In this document: one piece after another, positions 55,773 through 64,000 of the stretch | How positions within the stretch are numbered: position 1 is the stretch's first letter | Layout of the letters: every line of letters starts with the position of its first letter | Assembly: GCA_025526935.1 (NCBI GenBank) | Contig: JAHLKD010000096.1 | Coordinates: forward strand, 124,001-188,000 | Reading direction: 5' to 3' | Length of the DNA: 64,000 nucleotides | Source: Cladochytrium replicatum | Lineage: Eukaryota > Chytridiomycota > Chytridiomycetes > Cladochytriales > Cladochytriaceae | The notes under the pieces: model-generated | The model's database searches: none | Told to the model about the DNA's origin: nothing | What the model saw: only the letters and a program-made list of their open reading frames with translations | Position numbers and translations under genes: made by a program

Positions 55773-55836
55773 GGCGGGGGGTGCGGCGCATCAGGCGGCT
55801 GCGCATGCGGAGCGCTGGGAGGCGGCATTGATTTTT

Positions 55837-55840
<4 letters not shown>

Positions 55841-55874
<34 letters not shown>

Positions 55875-55916
55875 ATTTTTTTTTTCTTTATTTTTTAGAA
55901 TTTTTTTTTTTTTTTG
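55841..55916. repeat. (GA)n microsatellite followed by T-rich tracts
   Basis: About 34 bases of pure GA repeat are followed by two poly-T runs. They lie between the start of LINE ORF1 and unrelated DNA and may mark the 5' boundary of the LINE. Confidence 0.9.
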
Positions 55917-56205
55917 AACTTCATAATATGTATTTATTGTCCAACCAATACATATCACCCGCTGGTGCAAAATCCAAATACAAGTGTAAAAATACACGTA
56001 AATTGGCAGCACATGGGGAGCCGTGCGAGCCGTAGGAAAAGTAAAATGTTTCAAAACACTAAGGCATATCCAAATCAACAAAAGCAGACAAGATACAATC
56101 AGGAGCTGGAGACAAAACTAACTCATAACCAAGACAGTTTGACCAAATGCGGTTAAGTGCACGAAGAACAAGAACCCACTGGGAAAAGGCAGGGGAAGAA
56201 GTAAG
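55917..56205. other. Intergenic, no gene seen
   Basis: AT-rich flank upstream of the tRNA gene; only short meaningless frames. Confidence 0.5.
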
Positions 56206-56276
56206 GCAAAGGTGGTCCAGTGGTAGAATTGCCGCCTGCCACGCGGCAGACCCGGGTTCGATTCCCGGCCTTTGCA
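56206..56276 (+). tRNA. tRNA-Gly (anticodon GCC)
   Basis: The seven-base acceptor stem GCAAAGG pairs with CCTTTGC, followed by discriminator A at 56276. The D arm contains GGTCCAGTGGTAGAA (A box). The anticodon arm is GCCGC-CTGCCAC-GCGGC with anticodon GCC at 56238-56240. The T arm CCGGG-TTCGATT-CCCGG carries the B box GGTTCGATTCC. No intron and no encoded CCA. I do not see a clear T-run terminator in the next 40 bases. An LTR begins 242 bases downstream. Confidence 0.97.
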
Positions 56277-56517
56277 TGTATGTTCAACGAGCGTGGGAGG
56301 TGGTTAAAGAGGAATGAATAATTGGACATCTCTTTCATGTGAGATGATAGATATCTCCACATGACCCGCAACGGATGTGTGGGCTGTCAAGTGTAACATA
56401 CTTGATTTATTGCTTCTAGATAATATTATTCCAGAATGAATGGATAACTCCTCTGCGAGATTTGAGATTTGACTAATAACTGGTGTGCAACATAGAAGGG
56501 CGCCCCTTTCACCCAAA

Positions 56518-56787
56518 TGTTGTAATTATGTTAAATAAGGCCAACTTTATAGCAGCACTTTTCTCTTTTGTCGTAAATCGGACAAGTTCATTTACACCTG
56601 AACCGTTCATCTGCCACTGAATCATTCACTTTCTTGATTGTTTACCTGATTTGGAAAGTTAAAAGTTTCTTTTCCTTTTCTCTTTTCTTACTTTCTAGAT
56701 GTTTCCTTTGCCGCTTCTGCTCTATAAAAGGAGAACAATCTTTCTCAATAAATCTAGTGAAGTTAGAAAAACCATCTATTTACGACA
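56518..56787 (+). repeat. 5' LTR of Copia group C, about 270 bp
   Basis: Starts TGTTGTAATTATG, ends TTTACGACA, and has a TATAAAA at 56723-56729 followed by an AATAAA at 56746 or so, the expected promoter and polyadenylation layout. It is followed at once by the primer-binding site and the gag frame. No matching 3' LTR was found in the window; the element is truncated near 59900. Confidence 0.75.
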
Positions 56788-56799
56788 GGTTATGAGCCC
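56788..56799 (+). promoter_or_regulatory. Primer-binding site complementary to the initiator tRNA-Met anticodon arm
   Basis: GGTTATGAGCCC directly follows the LTR. Its complement GGGCTCATAACC is the anticodon stem-loop of initiator tRNA-Met (CAT anticodon). Drosophila copia is known to prime from a half-tRNA cut in this loop, so this element probably does the same. Confidence 0.7.
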
Positions 56800-56830
56800 A
56801 TCGCTCTGTACCTTTACCTGATCTCATCGT

Positions 56831-57895
56831 ATGTCAAATCGCCGAAACAACCGAGAACTCTACTCGCTTGATCTTAGCTTAACGGAATCAGAAGCTCGAA
56901 GACGACACCTCGAAGCTTACCAGCAGCAACAGCAACTTCACTCGCCGAGCAGCACTGACACTGACACGTCTGACTAGGCTGACACTCCAACGCAAGAAGC
57001 ACCATCGACCTCTATGTTTTCCATCGGACGGTCATTAGCAACCTTACTCGCAACAACCGCGTATCAAGCTCTCGCACCAGCTCAGCAACCAACAGCCCCG
57101 GCTACACAAGAACTGCCACAAACGCAAGTCACCCAATCTCCGATCAACGTTATCGCGATGGCCAGCTCCAGGAGCAACCCTACCAACACCGTGTCTGCTA
57201 CTACATCAACAAACAACGAAATCTCCACCTCCGGATGGTCTCGCCCGCCTAAGCTCCAAGGCCTCGAGTTCCACACCTGGCAGTTCTGAATGCAGTGGTG
57301 GCTAACTAGCCGAAACCTCTGGTATGGAATCCTGTATACCGACCTTGTCGAAGCAGACATGTCAGTCACACAGAAGCAGCAAAACAGACAAGCCTTCGCC
57401 GCAATCCTGGAATGCCTCTCGGACAAGGACATTGTTCGCATCGAAGGAGAAACTCTCGCCAAGCGTATCTGGACAATCCTGGAAAATGCATACAAGTTAA
57501 GTGCTCCTGTCACCTTGCAGCGGCTCAATGAAGAGATGGCATCGCTTACCAAAACAACCTCCATGCCTTTCGAAGAGTTTGCCATGCAAATTCGTTCGCT
57601 CGCTCGGCGCATTAACGCAGTCGCCAAGACTATTGTGAAGGGTTCGGCCATGGCAGCTGACACTTGGTCTGAAGCTCGCATCATCACTCAGATCCTTAGT
57701 GGTTTGGGTGCCGAGCACATCGGTTTTGTCTCTGCCTGGTACACCCAAGCGGAGAGCGAGCAGACCCTCGACAACCTGACGCGTCAATTGGCACAACTCG
57801 ACATTCACATGGATCGCCATCGCCGCCAGCAGGGAAAGACACAAGCAAGCATATTAAAAGCGCAGACCGGACTCTCCGCGCAGCAGCAGCAGCGA
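56831..57895 (+). pseudogene. Copia group C gag
   Basis: The frame opens MSNRRNNRELYSLDLSLTES, meets TAG at 56975 and TGA at 57287, but otherwise continues in the same frame. It has a gag (UBN2/retrotran_gag-type) body: LSDKDIVRIEGETLAKRIWT, LQRLNEEMASLTKTTSMPFE, ILSGLGAEH and LDNLTRQLAQLD. A change to the -1 frame occurs in the CAGCAGCAGCAG run near 57885, after which the zinc knuckle and pol follow. Two stops show that it is not a working copy. Gag would form the virus-like particle shell. Confidence 0.8.
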
Positions 57896-59900
57896 AATCG
57901 AGGTCGAAACAATCACGCAAGAAGGATCCTCGTCGTTGTCACTACTGTGGCATCCAAGGTCACATACAAGCAGACTGCCACCGTCGCGCTCGCGACACCG
58001 CCACCGGACAAGACACTCGACCAGCCAACATGCGCAACCTATCGGGAAGCAATGGCAACAACAACGGCAACAACCGCGGTCATCGAAACCAAGCCAACAT
58101 CTCAAACACCAATAACAGCAACAACAGTCTCACCCACTCTGCCGGCTCGTCTCCAAACAATGTCGAGATGCCAGCTGCCGCCCTAGCCGCGGATACGTCC
58201 GGGGAGCGAACATTCACGCCATTCTTCGCGTGCGTCGGATCGAGCAACGACGACCGGGTGACTCGATCACACAGGGAACTTCACGAGATCCCTACTCTTC
58301 TGTCGATCCCTTGTGCTGTCGATCGAATTGAGCACACTGTTTTGTCGGCTCGTTCCAGTGACGAGATCTCTTGGTATCTCGACTCAGGAGCGACGACACA
58401 CATCTGCAAGGATCGTGCAGCGTTTGCCAATCTCCGGAGCGTTCCTCCAGAGACTATCCTAGTCGGGAACAACGAGACGGTCACCGTCACTGAACGAGGT
58501 TCGGTCAAACTGATGTTTGATTTGAATGGCAGAACTAACAATCTTGAACTTACCAATGTATTTTACGCCCCGACTTTCTCCCACAACTTGGTATCTGTTG
58601 GTCGCCTCGTGGATGCGAGCCTCGAGGTGAAGTTTGCCAAGAACGTTTGCGACGTCCGCTATCCGAACGGGGCGCTTTTCTTTACTGCTCGCCGGGACAT
58701 AGGCCGCCTTTGGCGCCTACAATCTGCTCAACTCTTCAGAAAACCCTCCGCCTTTCTCGTCACGACCACGCAAGCTCAACTCGCTCAGCTCTGGCATGCC
58801 CGCACCGGTCACCCTGGTGTCAACGCCTTGCGTCAGCTTCCTCATCTTGTGGACGGTCTCAGTGTTCAAGCTTTCAACGATGCCGACGTCCACAGTTGTG
58901 CGTCCTGTCAAGCTGCCAAAGCGCGCAAACAGCCTTTTAATGGCTCCCGTCGCCGTGCAACAGCACCCCTCGAACGTATTCATCTCGACCTCGCCGGCCC
59001 CATCTCGCCTCCCTCACTCACCGGAAATCAGTACGTCGCAGGTTTGACCGACGACTGCACCTCCGGTCGTTGGGTGCTCTTCTCCTCGGACAAGCAGGCT
59101 CGTACGGTCAACACGAGCTTCGACACCTGGCGACGACACGCTGAGAGACAGTCCGGACAGCTGGTCAAGTCCATTCGAACGGATGGTGGACGCGAGTTCG
59201 TTGGGGAATTCAAATCGTTCCTGAGCCAGCTCGGGAAGATGCCACTGTCGTTGACTCCAAGTGGGTGTTCAAGCGCAAAGTACTCGCCAACGGGGCGCAC
59301 AATCGATTCAAGGCCCGCATTGTTGCTCGAGGTTTCACGCAACAATTTGGTGTTGATTTTGACGAGGTATTTGCGCCTGTCGTCTCGTTTGTCACGTTCC
59401 GTCTCCTCGTGGCACTTGCTGCCGCGATGGGATGGGTGATGCGAAAGGGAGATGTGAAGCAAGCATATCTCAACGCCATCTTGATGCACACCATCTACCT
59501 CAGGATCCCTCCCGGTTTACCGTTCTCGGAAAATCGCAAGAAAGCCTGGCGTCTCCACAAGTCACTCTATGGACTCCGTCAGTCTGGCCGAAATTGGAAC
59601 AAGGAGTTCGACTCTAAGCTTACCTCAAACGGATTCATACGGTTACGGTCAGATTCTTGCGTTTGCCTTCTACCTGGTAACGGATTTGCGGAAACAGTCA
59701 TCATCGCAATATTCGTGGACGACGCGTTGGTCATTGGAACAATCCTGGATCTTCGTAACTCTGCGGTCGCTTTCGGTGCACCTTCCTTTGTCAACGCAAC
59801 GTCCTTCATCATGGGCATAGTGATTGGGCGAGGAACCGTTCCTTCGGCGAGCTTGATGAAGCGCCGTTTGTACTACATTTTGAAACTGGAAGTTGCATAA
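57895..59900 (+). pseudogene. Copia group C pol with internal deletion
   Basis: From 57895 the frame gives a CCHC knuckle (CHYCGIQGHIQADC). The protease follows with WYLDSGATTHI near 58375 (catalytic D), then GAG-pre-integrase WHARTGHPGVNAL and CQAAKARKQPF. The integrase has HLDLAGPI.. and SIRTDGGREFVG (first two acidic residues). At about 59235 the frame jumps into RT (SKWVFKRKVL, ARIVARGFTQQFGVDFDEVF, GDVKQAYLNAIL, SLYGLRQSGRNW, FVDDALVIG), losing the end of integrase and the start of RT. RNase H and the 3' LTR are missing after about 59880. The element is dead. Confidence 0.85.
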
Positions 59901-59914
59901 TGCCTGGAGTGTGA

Positions 59915-60900
59915 ACCCATGCGCAAACATGCGCCGCTGACCGGGATACAACAGTGGGCGAAATATGGGCTTAATAGTCCTCAGGCTGCGATAGATCGGG
60001 CGAGTATGGAGGGACACGTCGATGGTCTCGACTGGTGGTTGAAGGAGGGTGGTCTAGGGCTTAAGTGGACTCACAAAGAAATGGATTGGGCCAACACGAA
60101 GGGACACAGGGCCACTTCGACTGGTGGAAAGAGAGCGGTCTTGATCTCAGATGGACTGCCGAAACGGCAAGTCGAAACAAGCACGTTGAAGTCCTTGAAT
60201 TGTGGGAAACAAGCAGTCTGAAACTACGACGGACGAACTTGGCGATGGAAGGTGGACAGCAGTCCGTCGTATCGATATGCTTGACAGGTGGAAGAACAGC
60301 GGATTAAGATTAACATGGAGTTACATGCCAATCAATCGAAATGGCGGCTGAACGCGGACACCGGGCGTCTGTCTTACAGGGGTGGAAATGAAGTGAAATC
60401 AAAGTGGCCCGGAGTGGTCGGATGGTATGGTTAGCAAGCCGAGCTGGTTGCGTCAACGTTTTGCAATCGATGAAAGAGAACGGGCAGGAACTGCACTCGT
60501 CGCTCCCGTTGATCTACGCCTTCCAAACCGGCCGTATTGATGCGCTTGAGTGGTGGAAAAAAAGTGGTGTGGAATTGCAGTATGTCGTTTAACGGACGAG
60601 GCAAACAAAAATTAGTCGCGTCGGTGTACGTCAGTAGTGGAAAGACAGTGGTCTTGCGCTTCAATGGAGTTCATCGGCAATAGAATCCGGGAGCGAAAAG
60701 GGCCATGTGGAGTTCTGCAATGGTGAAAGGAGAGTGGTTTGGAATTGAAATACTCCAGACAACTGGTGATCAACCTGGCGAGAAAGAACGGCTGTGCTGC
60801 ATCGGTTGAACAGAGTGGTTCGAACCTGGCTTAAAATCTCTGGCAGTTTCATTACGTGCAACGCAAAGAAAAATCGATAAAAGACAACCTTCATTCAGCG
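59915..60900 (+). pseudogene. Degenerate ankyrin-like 'WW' repeat protein
   Basis: Several plus frames carry units of the form 'A.d.AS..GHVd.LdWW..sGL.LkW': AIDRASMEGHVDGLDWWLKE, GLGLKWTHKEMDWAN, HFDWWKESGLDLRWT, NKHVEVLELW and RIDALEWWKKSGVELQYV. Such repeat proteins occur in large numbers in chytrid genomes as I recall. Frameshifts and stops separate every one or two units, so no product of useful length is possible. The Copia group C element ends just upstream, perhaps having inserted into it. Confidence 0.65.
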
Positions 60901-60927
60901 TAAAAACCCCATCATCAAATGTTCAAA

Positions 60928-62433
60928 TCAATTTTCCAAGACAGAAGGCTTCATCCTTTTCACGCCTTTAAATACTGTCTGCAACTGCACATCCCATCCA
61001 CCGCTGTCGCTTCCTGCATCCATCATGATATCATCGCTGTCTATATTTACTGCTCGCTGTGGTAGCAGAGACCCCATTGGAACTTGTGGCCCTGGCGTTT
61101 GAGTCATCAACACTGGCCGAGTTGTAACGCGACATACGTCGTCATCGTCAAAATCATCTTGTGCCTCTCCGCTCCGGTTCACGACGACAAAGAAGTTGTC
61201 CGTAACGTCCATGTTGGTTCCAACGACCGATGTCCGATCTTGAAAGTATCGTCGTTGTGGATCGAGAATTTCAAGCAGAAGCTACCAAATGAAACATTTA
61301 GATTGTTGAATGTTGCGGTTATAGGTTCAAATTCTACGTACACTAGCCCTCCAACCATCCACACCTCCCAAAGCCTGAGCGACCGAAATCCCGAACAGCT
61401 CTCTGTATAGCAACAACAACATATCGAACAGAAGTCGTGTATGGTTAGGCACTATGTGCAGTATCCGGTGTCGAACTCCCTCAATGTGATTACGCTCAAC
61501 CTGAATGGCTTGTGCTTCTGTCCCGACTACAAACTGGTATTGGTTGTGCAAATGGCGGCGCTGCTGAAGCGATCCATCTAACTTTCTTCCAAACGTTCCC
61601 TCACGAACAAATGAAGCGTTCTCGTGCGCTCTAGGCAGCTCCGCCTGAGGAGCCGCACGCTTTCGCTTCTTCCCTTTGGGTTGCGCGGAATCCTGGGATT
61701 CTGCAATTTCGTCGCGCATCCGTGGATCGATCACAAACTTTTCGCCCTCCTGGACACCATATCCACCCGTCAAGAAGAAACGGTATCCTTCACAGGCTAG
61801 AAAGTCGTCCAGCGAGCGAATCGCGGTTGTTGCGAACCGCTTGCAATCTTCAAGCAAGTCGGTGTGATATTCACGAGCGTATCGACGAGACAGGCTGAGG
61901 AGCGGAAAAGCGAGACAAGTGTTGCTTGCGTACAGCTTGCGAAGACGAAGAAGCAGCTTTGGTTTGGATGGTGCGGGTTTGGGCTGTCGTCTTGTTGGAG
62001 ACAGCCGACCTGAACTATTGAGCGGATTATGGACCGCATTTTCACCGGAAAAACCTTGGTTTTGCGAGGTGTTTGAATGGAGCATTGCGGGTTGTGGAAA
62101 TGAGTAGCACTTTGGATATTGTTGGCAAAGCGAGCGATGTAACTGAAACGGCCAAGCGGGCGGATTGACTTCCTGCGGCTGTGGGATGGAGAATGCTCGA
62201 GAGTGGCTGTTGTGCAGGAACGTCTAGAAGTACGGTGAATGCACAATGGATGCTGTCAGTTTAAAACCAGAAGCAATTATCAAGTGGAAAGTACCTTGGC
62301 AAGTTCAACCATCGACTTGAATGCGGGAATAAGGAGTTGAGTCCGTTCGAGGCGGACTGCAGAGGCAATACAAAACAAAAGGTGAACAGTTAGTGCTCTT
62401 CTTTCTCTGTCCAATTGTCAATCTTATTACTAA
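60928..62433 (-). CDS. Unrecognised multi-exon gene
   Basis: Exons are read as (upstream part ending 62433), 62356-62295, 62223-61342 and 61281-60928, with GTAATA, GTACTT and GTACGT donors and agreeing phases. The protein has LAYLIRLERTQLLIPAFKSM, LAKTFLHNSHSRAFSIPQ, a helical region SLSRRYAREYHTDLLEDCKR, and FLACEGYRFFLTGGYGVQEG. A basic PKGKKRKRAAPQAE (possible nuclear signal) follows, then VRHRILHIVPNHTRLLFDML, SVAQALGGVDGW, RRYFQDRTSVVGTNMDVTDN and an acidic FDDDD near the end. No enzyme motif or membrane helix. The true start lies in or above the first part; ATG 62312 is the fallback. About 430 residues are visible. Confidence 0.6.
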
Positions 62434-62843
62434 GATAGGCCAATCCTTCTACGGCAACTGCGCAAGTCACTCAATCTCAACGTAAAAAACAGAAACGCTT
62501 TACGTTATCAAGTTGTTCTAATGCAGATGATTGGAAAGCAACCCCTGCTCCCTCAAGACTGCTGGTTTCGTTTCCTTGAGCACCTTTCAACCCGTGAGTG
62601 GCGGAGAGTCGCGTTCTGGATGATCGGTGCAGGTGATTCTTTTTTACTTCGTATTTATAATTTGGTGTATTTGGAAATAGGTGTTATTTGGAAGAAAGAA
62701 AAAGAAGAAAACACTAGCAGCAAAGTTGAAGAAAAGAATGACGCGAATCAGATCTGGCAATATTCACTTTGGTCACCGTGCAATGGAGGAATCTTGGCTA
62801 ATTTTGATGGATGGTATTCTCTCTCACTGTTTCCTGTGAACAT
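62434..62843. other. Intergenic; 5' region of the minus-strand gene
   Basis: A 109-codon plus frame (62521-62850) starts MQMIGKQPLLPQDCWFRFLE and faintly resembles an F-box start, but it soon becomes Lys/Glu-rich and overlaps the zinc-finger gene end. I do not call it. Confidence 0.4.
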
Positions 62844-64000
62844 TCAGTAACTTGATGAGTGAGAAGGCGGGCGATATCCTCGGACGGGCTGCATCTGGAT
62901 ATGTTGTGCTGGAATGGAATATTGGGAACGATCGTAAGCCTCATAATCTTCCCATGGGCCAGAAGACCGGGCATTGTGTCTGTGACGGGAGGGTGGTTGG
63001 CCCATTGCAGGTGGTCTTTGAGCAGCCATTGCTTGAGCTGATAAAGTGTCGTCAATAATATCGTGCACACCGTCCTGAATGCGCTGCCATTCTTCGAGCC
63101 GACGGCGTTGTTCACGTTGTATTTCAAGCTTACGCTACAAAGTCATACGAATTAGCCATGTGAGAGAAACTATAAATACAAAAGCGTTTGCCTGATGGGA
63201 TCGGAAGTGTTGGCGCATGTTATCGTGTCTACTGAACCGGGAGGTGCAGTTCGGAATCGGGCAAGCAAATGGTTTTATATTGGTATGTGTACGCTCATGA
63301 CGAGATAAATGCCCGCTGGAGTGAAATGATGTTCAGTGAATTGTTTGCCCATTTTCTTGTGTACGTCCACTTACCTTGTAGAGAACGCCTTCCCGCATGC
63401 ACAAACATGTTTCTTTACCTTTCCGTCCTCACCTTTCCGAGAGGAAGCAGTAACACCCGCATCTGGGGTTTGCTTTAAGCTTTTGATCTTGGTAGGTGGA
63501 GGAGATGCCGAGCTAGGAGATTGTGAATGTTGCTGTTGTTGCAAGTCGGCGGAACTGCGTTCAGATTGTGGATGACGCGAGTAAGCGTGATCAATTTCGC
63601 CTCCATTTGATACTCTATTGCTCGCTGAATAGGGATAGTCCGAGTATCCAGAAGGTGGTGCGACCATAGTGGGATCAAATGTGCTGTCGTATAGTGGGGG
63701 AGGCAAACTGTATGCATCGATTGTTTGTGAAAACGATGATGTGTGGCCGCGTGCATAAGGCTCGTTGGGATTTCGCACGTAAGGTTGCTGATGTGCCACT
63801 GCAGGTGAATGAAACGACGGATCGGAGACACTGTGTCTGGGTGGCACATCAGACACGGTACACTCCCGAATGAGCGAAGATATCGGGGGAAGCTGCTCTC
63901 CAAACCCAAAGCTTGGACCAGGTCGATACATAAGCACGGATCGCGAATCATTGGAGACATTCATTGGGGGATAAGCATTTTGATGCATTTGCCCATACGA
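62844..64000 (-). CDS. C2H2 zinc-finger transcription factor, 3' part (start lies beyond the window)
   Basis: Exons run from the window end to 63375, 63315 to about 63180, and 63134 to 62844. The first is a long Ser/Pro/Tyr-rich region with RECTVSDVPPRHSVSDPSFH and a QQQQ run. Then two fingers are joined across an intron: HVCACGKAFST|SGHLSRHERTH (C-x-C...H-x3-H) and FACPIPNCTSRFSRHDNMRQ HFRSH. A helical basic region RKLEIQREQRRRLEEWQRIQ and a Pro/Tyr-rich tail follow. The SGHLSRHERTH and SRHDNMRQH finger tips resemble fungal stress-type C2H2 factors that bind short GC-rich sites. The second intron donor is either GTATTT or a GC type. Confidence 0.88.

Noticed and set aside
55841-55875. (GA)n run as a regulatory GAGA element
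   Set aside because: Pure microsatellite at a transposon boundary; nothing links it to regulation.
62521-62850. Plus-strand 109-codon frame with an F-box-like start
   Set aside because: Weak resemblance only, turns into low-complexity Lys/Glu text, and overlaps the end of the zinc-finger gene.

Overview
This is nuclear DNA of a eukaryote, most likely a zoosporic (chytrid-like) fungus. The genes carry many short GT-AG introns of roughly 50-65 bases. A CCDC42/CFAP73-type protein of motile flagella is present, and there are decayed ankyrin-like repeats of the 'GHV..L.WW..SGL.L.W' kind that I associate with chytrids. The housekeeping genes are fungal/opisthokont in type. The species cannot be named from the sequence alone.

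Layout. 1-3500: a broken non-LTR retrotransposon (LINE) on the minus strand, then unassigned DNA. 3547-9691: a compact housekeeping block with AP-3 sigma (+), a wrecked mitochondrial prolyl-tRNA synthetase pseudogene (-) carrying an internal inversion, a flagellar coiled-coil protein (+) and heme A synthase COX15 (+). 9.7-15.1 kb: a decayed protein kinase, small repeats, a small heat-shock protein (-) and unresolved exons. 15.2-20.95 kb: DNA polymerase alpha catalytic subunit (-). 21-23.9 kb: a PIF/Harbinger-type deletion element and repeat DNA. 23.9-25.6 kb: an unrecognised gene built by tandem exon duplication (-). 25.98-42.7 kb: a DDHD phospholipase (+), a GCK-III/Ste20 kinase (-), a Cys-rich membrane protein with a long disordered tail (+), and a 2455-residue protein that may be EPG5-like (+). 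43-60.9 kb: a transposon graveyard with hAT, three Copia groups, LTRs in both orientations, a LINE ORF1 followed by a LINE/Copia chimeric ORF, one tRNA-Gly gene and an ankyrin-like pseudogene. 60.9-64 kb: an unrecognised multi-exon gene (-) and the 3' part of a C2H2 zinc-finger factor (-).

The genes do not form one pathway. Trafficking and lipid functions recur (AP-3 sigma, DDHD phospholipase, the possible autophagy tether), as do mitochondrial functions (COX15, the dead ProRS). The most unusual items are three. First, a 794-codon open frame joins the start of a LINE endonuclease to a Copia reverse transcriptase-RNase H. Second, the ProRS pseudogene has about 300 bp inside it flipped. Third, the 437-residue gene contains near-identical duplicated exon-intron units. 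Exon boundaries were worked out by eye from splice motifs and phase agreement; coordinates of degraded elements are approximate.
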